Below are positions 6,548-14,689 of a DNA stretch of 16,405 bases, piece after piece (the first letter of the stretch is position 1; the number at the start of each line of letters is the position of its first letter). The notes below the pieces were generated by a model. That model ran no database searches and had not been told where the DNA came from. It saw nothing but the letters and a program-made list of their open reading frames with translations. Source of the stretch: an uncultured Selenomonas sp. (GTDB lineage Bacteria; Bacillota; Negativicutes; Selenomonadales; Selenomonadaceae); assembly GCA_905373085.1 (NCBI GenBank), contig CAJPRR010000035.1, positions 1 to 16,405 on the forward strand, read 5' to 3'. The translations under genes and the position numbers were made by a program.

Positions 6548-7912
6548 TTGGTTTGGAATAAGCTGAAAGATTTTTTTGATTTGCATGGCGACATCGCGTC
6601 GATACGGGAAATTACAGATCGGATCAACGCCGGCGTGCGATTTCGGGGGACGAATCTCTGTGTGCTGATGTTGGCCATCTTTATCGCCTCCATCGGACTC
6701 AACATGGACAGCACGGCGGTCATCATCGGCGCGATGCTGATCTCTCCGCTGATGGGGTCGATCTTGGGTATCGGCTATGGCCTTGCCCGGTATGACAGCA
6801 CATATATCCGCTCTAGTGCAGGCAATCTGTTGGCCCAAGTGCTCATTTCGGTTGCCACATCGGCACTTTATTTTTCCCTTACGCCCATAGATACACCTTC
6901 GTCGGAACTGCTTGCACGGACATCACCGACCATCTGGGATGTTTTGATCGCTGTTTTCGGTGGACTGGCAGGCATCATCGGTATAACACGTAAAGAAGGT
7001 GGAAATGTCATCCCCGGCGTTGCGATTGCGACGGCTCTCATGCCTCCTCTCTGTACCGCAGGATATGGCATTGCTACGGGTGTGACTGCATATACTGTAG
7101 GTGCGTTATATCTTTTCTTCATCAATAGTTTCTTTATCTGTTTGACCGCATTCAGTGTCCTGAAAATCATTGACATTCCATCCAAGATCGAGCGGGACTC
7201 CGTGGAATTTTCAAGACAGAAACGCTACCTGCTGACATTTGCCATACTTGTCACATTGCCCAGTTGTTTCTTTGCGTATCAGAGCGTGCAGGAAAATCTG
7301 GAGAGCGAGCAGGCGAAGATTTATATCGAGGAGAATTTCAAAGTGCCGCCTCATCTGGCGATCTCCTATACCTTGGATAGTGAGAAGAAAATATTGACGG
7401 TATTTACGATTGCCGGAATATCGGAGGATGATTTGACAGTATTGACGGAGAAACTGCATGAAAAGGCATATCTCAAACCTTTCCGTCTGGAGGTTTTTTC
7501 TGCAGAAACGGTGGAAGAGCGGGAAAAGATGGAGGCGATGATCGATCAGAGACTCAGCGAGGTTGAAAAAAGAGCCATTCCTTCCGTACAGGAACAACAG
7601 ACAGTGACCGCACTCAAATCTGCTCGAGAGGAAAGTGAAAAGCAGGGCACTTATATATTGGACTGGAATCGTGAGGCACGTATCGTGTTCCCGGAAATCT
7701 CCCGCATCGCCGTTGGGAGTGTGCGCGGCCCTGCTGCGACTGCAGATCCATCGGATTCTCTGAGTGAAATGCCGATTGCTTTTATATACTTGAAGGCCAA
7801 TATGGACGAAGCGTTGCGTGCTCGTTTGACCGAATGGATTTCCACTAAGGCGCAGCGCCGTGTACAGGTGCAGTTCTTCCCCGAATCTACACAGGCAGAG
7901 GGAAAAACGTAA
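6548..7912 (+). CDS. DUF389 family integral membrane protein
   Basis: A polytopic inner-membrane protein of the DUF389/TIGR00341 family, whose function is not established. The N-terminal half has the family pattern: a short cytoplasmic start, then several membrane segments including VLMLAIFIASIGLNMDSTAV and IIGAMLISPLMGSILGIGYG, then ATALMPPLCTAGYGIATG, the hallmark of the family. The second half, after a last membrane helix near FAILVTLPSCFFAYQSV, is a soluble domain of about 190 residues, mostly charged and partly coiled-coil-like. TTG 6548 is preferred over ATG 6539 because AAGGAG (6533-6538) abuts the ATG but is 9 bases from the TTG. Codons use more A and T than the flanking genes, which suggests later acquisition. 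The gene stands alone between terminators. Confidence 0.85.
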   Translation: MVWNKLKDFFDLHGDIASIREITDRINAGVRFRGTNLCVLMLAIFIASIGLNMDSTAVIIGAMLISPLMGSILGIGYGLARYDSTYIRSSAGNLLAQVLISVATSALYFSLTPIDTPSSELLARTSPTIWDVLIAVFGGLAGIIGITRKEGGNVIPGVAIATALMPPLCTAGYGIATGVTAYTVGALYLFFINSFFICLTAFSVLKIIDIPSKIERDSVEFSRQKRYLLTFAILVTLPSCFFAYQSVQENLESEQAKIYIEENFKVPPHLAISYTLDSEKKILTVFTIAGISEDDLTVLTEKLHEKAYLKPFRLEVFSAETVEEREKMEAMIDQRLSEVEKRAIPSVQEQQTVTALKSAREESEKQGTYILDWNREARIVFPEISRIAVGSVRGPAATADPSDSLSEMPIAFIYLKANMDEALRARLTEWISTKAQRRVQVQFFPESTQAEGKT

Positions 7913-7956
7913 CGATATTGCCGAGTCAATGTTCAACGAGTCGTTGGGCAGACGCC

Positions 7957-8003
7957 AAAAAAGCCCGCCCAGTCCCCGTGAGTAAGAGGAATGGGCGGGC
8001 TTT
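7957..8003 (-). terminator. Terminator of the LptA-like gene, possibly bidirectional
   Basis: A 10-12 bp GC-rich stem, AAAGCCCGCCCA (7960-7971)/TGGGCGGGCTTT (7992-8003), has a 20-base loop. Read on the minus strand it ends in six Ts (7957-7962 complement), which makes it the terminator for the minus-strand gene. On the plus strand it has only TTT, so termination of the DUF389 gene there is weaker. A second inverted repeat, TCCCGTG/CACGGGA (8015-8021/8041-8047), lies between it and the minus-strand stop. Confidence 0.88.
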
Positions 8004-8066
8004 AGCTTGCGAAATCCCGTGTTCGTGTTGAGCGCTGCAGCACGGGAAAAGGTTGATTTCTGCCGC

Positions 8067-8603
8067 TTATAAAAGTTCGTCCTTGGCGACGTCGTAGAAG
8101 GCGTGCTCCGCCTTGATCTCGCGCTTGCCCTGACGAATCCTCACGTTGTCGTCGAATTGCGCGATCTGGCTGTCCCAGTTGAAGAGGCCGCTGTCCGATT
8201 GAATCGTGACCTTGGGGCGCTCAAGGAAGACGTTGCCTTCGACGACGGCCTCGTGCGTCTTGCCGATGACGTGCGCCTTGTCGCCCGTGAGTTTCAAGCC
8301 GTCCTGCGAGACGCTGACGTTGCCTTCGCACCAGACCTCGAAATCGGAGGAGTTGACGCCGCTCTGGGCGTCAAAGGAGCCGTCCTTCAGGTACTTGAGC
8401 GCCGTCGTGAGATCCACTTCGGCATGGTCGGCCCGGAAGGTGCAGCCGTTGGCGACGATGCGAATATTGCCGTCAAAGACGCAGCGTCCCGAGGAGAAGT
8501 CGAGGCGGTAGGAGTCGAAGGAGAAGTTCGCTGCAGCGAAAGCCGTCGCGTTCAAGGCGAGCAGAACGAACATCATGAGAATCGAAACAAGGCTTTTTTT
8601 CAT
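8067..8603 (-). CDS. LptA/OstA-like periplasmic protein
   Basis: A 178-residue exported protein of the OstA/LptA family, whose members form a periplasmic beta-jellyroll that shuttles lipopolysaccharide from the inner to the outer membrane. The signal peptide is clear: MKKSLVSILMMFVLLALNATAFA, cleaved before AANF. The body shows the alternating pattern of the fold: FDGNIRIVANGCTFRADHAEV, WCEGNVSVSQDGLKLTGDKAHV, VVEGNVFLERPKVTIQSD and DDNVRIRQGKREIKAEHAFYD. It supports a diderm (LPS-bearing) host. The ATG is at 8601-8603 with AAGGAAG about 7 bases upstream on the minus strand. It is a lone minus-strand gene without lptB, lptC or kdsC partners here, so it may be a paralogue of the LptA of the main transport cluster. 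A minus-strand -10 (TATGAT, 8659-8664) is possible but has a poor -35. Confidence 0.82.
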   Translation of the reverse strand: MKKSLVSILMMFVLLALNATAFAAANFSFDSYRLDFSSGRCVFDGNIRIVANGCTFRADHAEVDLTTALKYLKDGSFDAQSGVNSSDFEVWCEGNVSVSQDGLKLTGDKAHVIGKTHEAVVEGNVFLERPKVTIQSDSGLFNWDSQIAQFDDNVRIRQGKREIKAEHAFYDVAKDELL

Positions 8604-8786
8604 AAAGACGCTTCCTTTCGTTGGCGGGAAAAGTGTTTTCCAAGCGGGTTCTTTTCCTATCATACAGCATGAGGACGGGTTTTTCCAGCGAATTTTCCTT
8701 AAAGGACGGTTTTTGGCAGGATAAAGCGGCGTTCTTGACGTATTATTCCATATAATGTAGGACAAGCAGGAAGAGGAGGCGGACAG

Positions 8787-9794
8787 ATGACGATACGGGA
8801 AAAGCGTGAGGAGCTGGAGTATGAAATGCTCTCGCCCCTTGCGGCGAAGAGCAGGGAGAGCCGGCGGCGAGAGCGGATTGCACCGTGCCCTTTCCGCACG
8901 GATTTTCAGCGCGACCGCGACCGTATCCTGCACTCGAAGGCGTTTCGGCGCCTGAAGCGCAAGACGCAGGTCTACATCGTCTCGGGCGACCACTATCGCA
9001 CGCGCATGACGCACAGCTTGGAGGTGTCGCAGATCGCCCGCACGATCGCGCGGGGACTCTGGCTCAACGAGGATCTGACGGAAGCGATCGCGCTCGGCCA
9101 CGACGTCGGGCATACGCCTTTCGGCCATGCGGGCGAGGCGGCGATGGCAGAGATCATCGGTCATTTCGCGCACAACGAGCAGAGCCTGCGCGTCGTCGAG
9201 TACTTGGAGCGCGGCGGAGAGGGCCTCAACCTGACTTTCGAGGTCAAGGACGGCATCGTCAATCATACGGGCAGTCACTTGCCGAAAACGCTCGAAGGAC
9301 GCATCGTGCGCATCGCCGACCGCATCGCCTACCTTTGCCACGACTACGACGACAGTCTGCGTGCGGGCATGCTGTGCGCGGGCGACCTGCCGGCGCTCGT
9401 CCGCGAGAGGCTCGGGCATACGACGTCGGAGATGATCACGGGCATGGTCTCCGACCTCATCGTACACTCGGCAGAGCGGGAGGACGTCACGCTTTCCCCT
9501 GCCATGCAGGAAGTCATGGACGCTTTCCGCACTTTCATGTTCGAGCACATCTACCATTCGGAGCGCCTGGCGCGTGAGAGGCGGCAGGCGGTGTTCGTGC
9601 TACGCGAGCTTTACGCGCACTACATGGAACATTTCGAGGAGCTGCCCGAGGAGTTTCGCCGCTATGAGGAGCGTTGGGGCAGACGGCAGACTGTCGTCGA
9701 TTATGTGGCAGGACTCAGCGACAACTACGCCGTCCATACGTTCGCACGCATCTTCATGCCGCCCGTCGGCTTTTCCGTGCCGGGCGATGCATGA
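8787..9794 (+). CDS. dgt: dGTP triphosphohydrolase-like HD-domain protein
   Basis: A Dgt-family HD hydrolase that releases triphosphate from dNTPs and so tunes nucleotide pools. The 335 residues match the short Dgt-like type found beside dnaG in Firmicutes. The metal-binding HD signature is complete: H76 in RMTHSLEV, H105-D106 in ALGHDVGHTPFGH and D178 in RIADRIAY. The N-terminal DFQRDRDRILHSKAFRRLKRKTQ pattern (39-61) is also typical. GAGGAGG at about 8774-8780 gives a strong ribosome site for ATG 8787. It shares an upstream intergenic region with the divergent LptA-like gene. A TATAAT lies at 8751-8756, but the nearest TTGACG is only 10 bases before it, so the promoter is unclear. No terminator separates it from dnaG. 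Confidence 0.92.
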   Translation: MTIREKREELEYEMLSPLAAKSRESRRRERIAPCPFRTDFQRDRDRILHSKAFRRLKRKTQVYIVSGDHYRTRMTHSLEVSQIARTIARGLWLNEDLTEAIALGHDVGHTPFGHAGEAAMAEIIGHFAHNEQSLRVVEYLERGGEGLNLTFEVKDGIVNHTGSHLPKTLEGRIVRIADRIAYLCHDYDDSLRAGMLCAGDLPALVRERLGHTTSEMITGMVSDLIVHSAEREDVTLSPAMQEVMDAFRTFMFEHIYHSERLARERRQAVFVLRELYAHYMEHFEELPEEFRRYEERWGRRQTVVDYVAGLSDNYAVHTFARIFMPPVGFSVPGDA

Positions 9795-10077
9795 GCTTTC
9801 GGAGCGGGACGTTTGCGCCTGCACCTCTGCAGCAGATTCCGGCAAATTTTTCTGGCGGAACGAAAAAAAGAGGATATTTTCAATTCATAGGGAATATAAA
9901 AGCTAGGAATCATTGATAAATTCAGCCCGCCATTTTCATGCATCCGGGTGACTTCATTTTATCAGCGCTTCCTTGGTGGAATTTGCTTGGATGTTCCGTA
10001 CGGTTCGTTCGTTTCAAGTTGTTTCGTGGAAAAAGCGCAGAAAATCTAGGAGAGGGAGCAGCGGAGGATGAAGAAGC
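9795..10077 (+). other. dgt-dnaG intergenic region
   Basis: No gene is visible in these 283 bases. A TATAAA at 9895-9900 could be a -10 for dnaG, but no good -35 is spaced to it. A 7-base inverted repeat, TGATAAA (9914-9920)/TTTATCA (9958-9964), encloses a CCCG/CGGG pair and could form a leader structure. No T tract follows, so it is not a standard terminator. GGAGG at 10063-10067 is the dnaG ribosome site. Confidence 0.4.
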
Positions 10078-11862
10078 ATGAGGAATGAGGCGATGGACGC
10101 CTTTGTCGAGCGCGTACGCGCAGATTCCGACATCGTTGCCGTCGTTTCCTCCTATGTCGCGTTGAAGAGAAAGGGAAACCGCTATTGGGGCTGCTGCCCG
10201 TTTCATCACGAGAACACGCCGTCCTTTTCGGTGGTTCCCGAGCAGGGATTTTTTTATTGCTTCGGCTGCCATGTCGGAGGCAACGTCTTCAAGTTCCTCT
10301 CGCTCATCGAGAATATTTCTTATTTTGAAGCAATCAAGCTGCAGGCGGAAAAGCTCAACATCCCCTTGCCCAAGAGGGAGCGCAGCGCAGCGGAAATCGC
10401 GCGTGACAAGAAAGCGGAGGAGCTTCGCCGCGTGCATGAGATGGCGCAGACGTTTTTTCACAACTGTCTGACCAAGACGCACTACGGCGAGGCGGCGAAG
10501 GCCTATCTCGCGGGGCGCGGCATCGGCGAGGAGACGATCGAAGCTTTCGGCGTCGGCTATGCGCCGCCCGCATGGGACAAGCTCGCTGTCGCCTTTCAAA
10601 AGCGCGGCGTGTCTGCTGCACTCTTGGAAGAGAGCGGCTTGGCGGCGAAGCGGCAGAAGGGCGCGGGGCATTACGACCGCTTCCGCAACCGCGTGATCAT
10701 CCCGATCCGCGATGCACGCGGGCGCGTCGTGGCGTTCGGCGGACGCATCTTGGGAGAAGGCGAGCCGAAGTATCTGAACTCGCCCGAGACGCCGATATTC
10801 AATAAGCGCCGTCTGCTCTTCGGACTTGATCGCGCCCATCGCGCCATCGCGCATGCGGGATTCGCCGTCGTCGTCGAGGGATATATGGATGCGATTTCCG
10901 TCGCGGCTGCAGGCATCGAGAACGTCGTCGCCTCCCTCGGCACAGCTTTTACTGCAGAGCAGGCGAAGCTTCTGCTGCGCTACGCGCCGGAGGTGCGCTT
11001 TTGTTACGACAGCGATGCGGCGGGGCAGGAGGCGACGCTTCGCGCGCTTGCCGTCGCACGCACGGCGGGCGCGGCGGTCAAGGCGCTGCGCGTGCCCGAC
11101 GGCAAGGATCCCGACGAATACATCCGGAAATATGGCAGGGAGGCCTTCCAAAAGCTCATCGAGGAGGCGCTTCCTTTCATCGAGTACCGCATGGTGCGCG
11201 TGTTGGAGGCGGCGGACAAGGAGAGCCTGCAGGGCAGGCTGGACGCACTCGCGGCGCTCCTGCCCGTGCTCTCCGAGGTCAGGAGCCCGGCGGAACTCGG
11301 CAGTTATATCGTGCGCACGGCGCACGAACTGACGCTCGACGAAGGACTCATACGCGCCGAACTCGGCAGGGCGGCAGGATCTTCTGCGCCGCCCGCTGCC
11401 GCACGCGAGACGGCGCGGCGCGCCTTCAAGAAGGCGGATGACATCCTGCAGCGTGCGGGGCGCATCGTACTTCGAACGGCGTGGCGTGATGCGGCCGTCA
11501 CGGAGCATGTCGCCTCCCTCGTGCCGTTCGAGGCTTTTCCAACAGAGGAACAGGCGAAGGCGCTCTCGTGGCTCTATGAGCTTCACCTTGCAGGCGAGAC
11601 GCCGACGGACGCGCGTGCGCAGGCGGAACTTTCCGAGACGGCCGCGACGGAGATCAGTCGTGCACTTGCCGAGGACACGGGAACGATGGATGTGCTCGAA
11701 GCTTATGACGACTCGATGCGCCGGCTGCGCAGGGCGTACCTTGCGCAGCTCTTTGAAGAGCATACGCGGCGTGCCGATCGATGGGAAAAGGAAAATGATG
11801 CGCGGTTCTTGCAGGAATTAGCGCAGATTCAGCGAATAAAGAACGAGATGGAAGGTCTATGA
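10078..11862 (+). CDS. dnaG: DNA primase
   Basis: It synthesises RNA primers at the replication fork, working with DnaB helicase. The 594 residues are the normal bacterial length. The CHC2 zinc-binding domain is intact: C40, H43, C61 and C64 in CCPFHHENTPSF and FFYCFGCHVGG. The catalytic core has the RNA polymerase basic motif region (YDRFRNRVIIPIRD with FGGRILGEGEPKYLNSPET) and a complete TOPRIM fold: E267 in VVEGYMD and D311/D313 in CYDSDAAG. The C-terminal third is the less conserved helicase-binding region. ATG 10078 has GGAGG 10 bases upstream. ATG 10093 (MDAFVERVRAD) is a fair alternative, with GAGGA 8 bases before it. The stop overlaps a 29-codon frame leading into rpoD, and the two genes are 78 bases apart, so dnaG and rpoD are one transcript. 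Confidence 0.97.
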   Translation: MRNEAMDAFVERVRADSDIVAVVSSYVALKRKGNRYWGCCPFHHENTPSFSVVPEQGFFYCFGCHVGGNVFKFLSLIENISYFEAIKLQAEKLNIPLPKRERSAAEIARDKKAEELRRVHEMAQTFFHNCLTKTHYGEAAKAYLAGRGIGEETIEAFGVGYAPPAWDKLAVAFQKRGVSAALLEESGLAAKRQKGAGHYDRFRNRVIIPIRDARGRVVAFGGRILGEGEPKYLNSPETPIFNKRRLLFGLDRAHRAIAHAGFAVVVEGYMDAISVAAAGIENVVASLGTAFTAEQAKLLLRYAPEVRFCYDSDAAGQEATLRALAVARTAGAAVKALRVPDGKDPDEYIRKYGREAFQKLIEEALPFIEYRMVRVLEAADKESLQGRLDALAALLPVLSEVRSPAELGSYIVRTAHELTLDEGLIRAELGRAAGSSAPPAAARETARRAFKKADDILQRAGRIVLRTAWRDAAVTEHVASLVPFEAFPTEEQAKALSWLYELHLAGETPTDARAQAELSETAATEISRALAEDTGTMDVLEAYDDSMRRLRRAYLAQLFEEHTRRADRWEKENDARFLQELAQIQRIKNEMEGL

Positions 11863-11948
11863 GCAGAAAAAAGGCATTTTCCGAGGCGGGCGTCCTTGCC
11901 CGGCGTGAAGAAATGATCAGCAGAAAGGAGGCGCGATTCCATGGCTGA
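11859..11948 (+). CDS. Possible 29-residue bridging ORF between dnaG and rpoD
   Basis: A small frame starts at ATG 11859, overlapping the dnaG stop as ATGA, and ends at TGA 11946-11948, inside the first codons of rpoD. The product (MSRKKAFSEAGVLARREEMI, then nine more residues) is very basic and matches no family I know. Upstream GGAAGG ends only 3 bases from the ATG, a poor distance. It would cross the whole dnaG-rpoD gap and the rpoD ribosome site. It may be a coupling peptide or chance; I lean towards chance unless it is conserved. Confidence 0.2.
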   Translation: MSRKKAFSEAGVLARREEMISRKEARFHG

Positions 11949-13068
11949 GAAAGCGAACAAGATGGCTCTCGACGTGGACAAGAAACCGACGCAAAGCTCT
12001 GCCATCGTGTCGAGCCTTCTCACAAAAGGGCGGGGCAACGGCGGCGTGCTGACCTACGGCGAGCTGATGACGGCATTGCAGGAGCAGGAACTCACGCCGG
12101 ATGAGATTGAGGATCTTTACGAGACATTCAGCAACAAGGGCATCGAGATTGTGGATGATTCGAACCGCGCACAGACGGAGACGGAGGACGAGAAGGCCGA
12201 AGACGAGGTGGATATTGATCTCAGCATCCCCGAAGGCATCAGCATCGACGATCCCGTGCGCATGTACCTTAAGGAGATCGGCCGCGTGCCGCTCCTTTCT
12301 GCTGATGAGGAGATCGCCCTTGCCAAGCGCATGGAGTCGGGCGATGAGGCGGCGCAGAAGGAACTGGCAGAGGCGAACCTGCGCCTCGTTGTGAGCATCG
12401 CCAAGCGCTACGTCGGCAGGGGCATGCTGTTCCTCGATCTCATACAGGAAGGCAACCTCGGCCTCATCAAGGCGGTCGAGAAGTTCGACTACAATAAGGG
12501 CTACAAGTTCAGCACCTATGCGACGTGGTGGATCCGACAGGCGATCACGCGCGCCATCGCCGATCAGGCGCGTACGATTCGCATCCCCGTCCACATGGTC
12601 GAGACGATCAACAAGCTGATTCGCGTCTCGCGCCAGCTCTTGCAGCAGCTCGGCCGAGAGCCGTCGCCCGAGGAGATTGCCGCAGCGATGGAGATCAGCG
12701 TGGAGCGCGTGCGCGAGATCATGAAGATCGCGCAGGAGCCGGTGTCCTTGGAGACGCCGATCGGCGAGGAGGAGGACTCTCACCTCGGCGACTTCATCGA
12801 GGATCAGGACGCGCCCGCGCCGGCGGAGGCCGCATCCTTCATGCTCCTCAAAGAACAGCTCGAAGAGGTTCTCGACACCTTGACGGAGCGCGAGGAGCGC
12901 GTCCTGCGCCTGCGCTTCGGACTGGACGACGGCAGAGCGCGCACGCTCGAAGAGGTCGGGCAGAACTTCGGCGTGACGCGCGAGCGCATCCGTCAGATCG
13001 AGGCGAAGGCTCTCCGAAAGCTGCGCCATCCGAGCCGCAGCCGCAAGCTCAAGGACTTTCTCGATTGA
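11941..13068 (+). CDS. rpoD: Primary sigma factor RpoD (SigA)
   Basis: The housekeeping sigma-70 that directs RNA polymerase to the TTGACA/TATAAT promoters seen elsewhere in this window. The 375 residues match the compact SigA of Firmicutes. Order: region 1.1 (about 20-75), an acidic linker (77-95), region 1.2 (DDPVRMYLKEIGRVPLLSAD, 103-122), region 2 with the promoter-melting and -10 recognition stretch (NLRLVVSIAKRY to KFSTYATWWIRQAITRAI, 146-206), region 3 (RIPVHMVETINKL onward) and region 4 with the helix-turn-helix for the -35 box (TLEEVGQNFGVTRERIRQIE, 335-354). AAAGGAGG at 11924-11931 is an excellent ribosome site 9 bases from the ATG. Position after dnaG is the conserved macromolecular-synthesis arrangement. 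trmK follows within 36 bases. Confidence 0.98.
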   Translation: MAEKANKMALDVDKKPTQSSAIVSSLLTKGRGNGGVLTYGELMTALQEQELTPDEIEDLYETFSNKGIEIVDDSNRAQTETEDEKAEDEVDIDLSIPEGISIDDPVRMYLKEIGRVPLLSADEEIALAKRMESGDEAAQKELAEANLRLVVSIAKRYVGRGMLFLDLIQEGNLGLIKAVEKFDYNKGYKFSTYATWWIRQAITRAIADQARTIRIPVHMVETINKLIRVSRQLLQQLGREPSPEEIAAAMEISVERVREIMKIAQEPVSLETPIGEEEDSHLGDFIEDQDAPAPAEAASFMLLKEQLEEVLDTLTEREERVLRLRFGLDDGRARTLEEVGQNFGVTRERIRQIEAKALRKLRHPSRSRKLKDFLD

Positions 13069-13103
13069 TCGGATACTGAAAAAGATGAAAAGGGGCGGTG
13101 ACG

Positions 13104-13793
13104 GTGCAGGGACTCGATGAGCGTCTTGCGGCCGTCGCCGCTTTCGTGCCTTTGGGTGCACGCCTTGCCGACATCGGCGCCGATCATGCGAAATTGCCGC
13201 TCGCGCTCGCTGCCAAGGAGAAGATTGCACGCGCGATCGCCGTGGACGTGAACGAAGGGCCTTTCGAGGCGGCGAGGCGTGCCGTGCGGGCGGCGGGAAT
13301 GGCGCAGCTGGTCGAGGTGCGGCTTGGCGACGGCCTTGCGGCGCTTGCGCCCGGCGAGGTCGACGCCGTCGCCGTCGCGGGCATGGGCGGCTCATCAATC
13401 ACGCGCATCCTCGCGGACGGCGCTGCCGTGCTGCAGGCAGTGGAAACGCTCGTCCTGCAGCCGCAGGGCGATGCAGCGGAGCTTCGCGCCTGGCTCTATG
13501 ACAACGGCTGGCATATCGCGGAGGAAAGCCTTGTGCGTGCGGGCGGCAGGCTCTATGAGGTCCTTTTGGCAAGGCGAGGGAAAAAGGAGAAGCCCGAGCC
13601 GGTTCTTCTTGCGATCGGCCCTCGCCTTTGGCAGGAGAAGCCGCCGCTCTTGAAAAAACATATCGAGGGGCTGCTTTTTCGTGTGCGCCGTGCGAGAGCG
13701 GGCATGGAAAAGAGCGCACGCGCAAGGGATGGGGCAGCGTATCGTGCGCTCGGGGAGAAGATCGCCGCATTGGAGGAAAAGCTTATATGGTGA
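13104..13793 (+). CDS. trmK: tRNA (adenine-22-N1)-methyltransferase
   Basis: A SAM-dependent enzyme that methylates A22 of tRNAs. The Rossmann SAM motif LADIGADHAKLPLAL sits near the start. It is followed by AIAVDVNEGPFEAARRAV (acidic end of the second strand) and VAVAGMGGSSITRIL, then LQPQGDAAELRAWLYDNGW, both typical of TrmK. The C-terminal 60 residues are helical and charged, as in the family's coiled-coil tail. GTG 13104 is preferred over GTG 13098 because the GGGG of the ribosome site (13092-13095) is 8 bases from the former and only 2 from the latter. The gene sits between rpoD and a Nif3-like gene, the standard Firmicute order. Its TGA (13791-13793) overlaps the next start by 7 bases. 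Confidence 0.92.
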   Translation: MQGLDERLAAVAAFVPLGARLADIGADHAKLPLALAAKEKIARAIAVDVNEGPFEAARRAVRAAGMAQLVEVRLGDGLAALAPGEVDAVAVAGMGGSSITRILADGAAVLQAVETLVLQPQGDAAELRAWLYDNGWHIAEESLVRAGGRLYEVLLARRGKKEKPEPVLLAIGPRLWQEKPPLLKKHIEGLLFRVRRARAGMEKSARARDGAAYRALGEKIAALEEKLIW

Positions 13794-14581
13794 AATGTCA
13801 GGATGTCATGCAGGCGATGGAGCGCATCGCGCCGCGCCGCTTGGCAGAGGAATGGGACAACCCCGGACTCCTCGTCGGCTCGCCGCACGATGAAGTGAGG
13901 AAGATTCTCGTCGCGCTCGATGTGCGTGAAGAAACGGTGGAGCGCGCCATCGAGGATGGCTGCGATTTGATCGTCGCGCACCATCCTCTTATTTTTCGCG
14001 CCTTGAAGGCGCTGCGCACGGACGATGCTACGGGGTGCAAGATCGCGCGTCTGATCAAGGCGGACATTGCCGTCTTTGCCGCTCACACGAACCTCGACAG
14101 TGCGGCGGGCGGCGTCAACGATGTGCTCGCTGAAAGATTGGAGCTGCATGACGTTGCGCCTCTTGTCGAAGGCGCAGCGGACAGTGAGCCGGGTCTTGGA
14201 CGCATCGGCTCGCTCCGTGCGGAATTCTCCCTGGAAGACTTTGCCGCACTCGTCAAGGAGAAACTGGGTCTTTCGTCGATGCGCGTCGCATGTGCAGGCG
14301 AGCGCAGGATTTCCCGCGTCGCCCTTTGCGGCGGCAGCGGTGCGGAGTTCGTCGGCAGAGCGGCGGCAAAGGGCGCCGACGCCTATGTGACGGGCGACGT
14401 CAAGTATCACGATGCTGAACGCGCCATAGGCCTAGGGATTCATGTTCTCGATGCCGGGCACTTCGCGACGGAGCAGCCGATCGTTGCCCGTCTTGCTGAA
14501 CGGTTGAAGAAGGAACTTGGCGATGGTGTGGAAATTGTCGCCGAAACAAAATCTAGTGATTTTTTCAAGTTTATTAACTAG
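13787..14581 (+). CDS. Nif3/YbgI-like dinuclear metal-centre protein
   Basis: A member of the Nif3/YbgI/YqfO family, conserved proteins with a two-metal site. Some have GTP cyclohydrolase I type 2-like annotation, but the true role is not settled. The metal ligands are visible: H65-H66 in VAHHPLIF, D104 in AHTNLDSA, H225 in DAGHFATE and E229. At 264 residues it is the short form, lacking the PII-like middle insert of B. subtilis YqfO (about 370). ATG 13787 overlaps the trmK stop (ATGGTGA), and GGAGG at 13772-13776 lies 10 bases upstream, so translation is coupled to trmK. It closes the dgt-dnaG-rpoD-trmK block; rnpB follows with its own promoter. No hairpin terminator is visible after the TAG; the 70 bases before the rnpB promoter are AT-rich. 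Confidence 0.92.
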   Translation: MVKCQDVMQAMERIAPRRLAEEWDNPGLLVGSPHDEVRKILVALDVREETVERAIEDGCDLIVAHHPLIFRALKALRTDDATGCKIARLIKADIAVFAAHTNLDSAAGGVNDVLAERLELHDVAPLVEGAADSEPGLGRIGSLRAEFSLEDFAALVKEKLGLSSMRVACAGERRISRVALCGGSGAEFVGRAAAKGADAYVTGDVKYHDAERAIGLGIHVLDAGHFATEQPIVARLAERLKKELGDGVEIVAETKSSDFFKFIN

Positions 14582-14651
14582 ATGTATGATAAATGGAGAA
14601 AATAGAATTAGTGTTCTCTTATAATAATCGTTTGCATGTGCCTCGAATCGT

Positions 14652-14680
14652 TTGACAAATCCTTAGGCAACTGGTATAAT
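14652..14680 (+). promoter_or_regulatory. Consensus sigma-70 promoter of rnpB
   Basis: A perfect -35 TTGACA (14652-14657) and perfect -10 TATAAT (14675-14680) are spaced by exactly 17 bases. Transcription should start near 14687-14690, at the 5' end of the RNase P RNA. AT-rich DNA upstream (14582-14630) may act as an UP element. It is among the strongest promoters in the window, fitting an abundant stable RNA. Confidence 0.95.
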
Positions 14681-14689
14681 GGTCACGTT

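Noticed and set aside
8735..8756. TTGACG and TATAAT as a dgt promoter
   Set aside because: The two boxes are only 10 bases apart, too close for sigma-70; only the -10 might be used.
10068..10088. Six-codon leader ORF (MKKHEE) overlapping the dnaG start
   Set aside because: Its ATG abuts GGAGG with no spacing, and such a short frame is easily due to chance.
9922..11763. Long minus-strand open frame (613 codons) opposite dnaG
   Set aside because: Shadow of dnaG, with low-complexity Arg/Leu/Ala composition and no motif.
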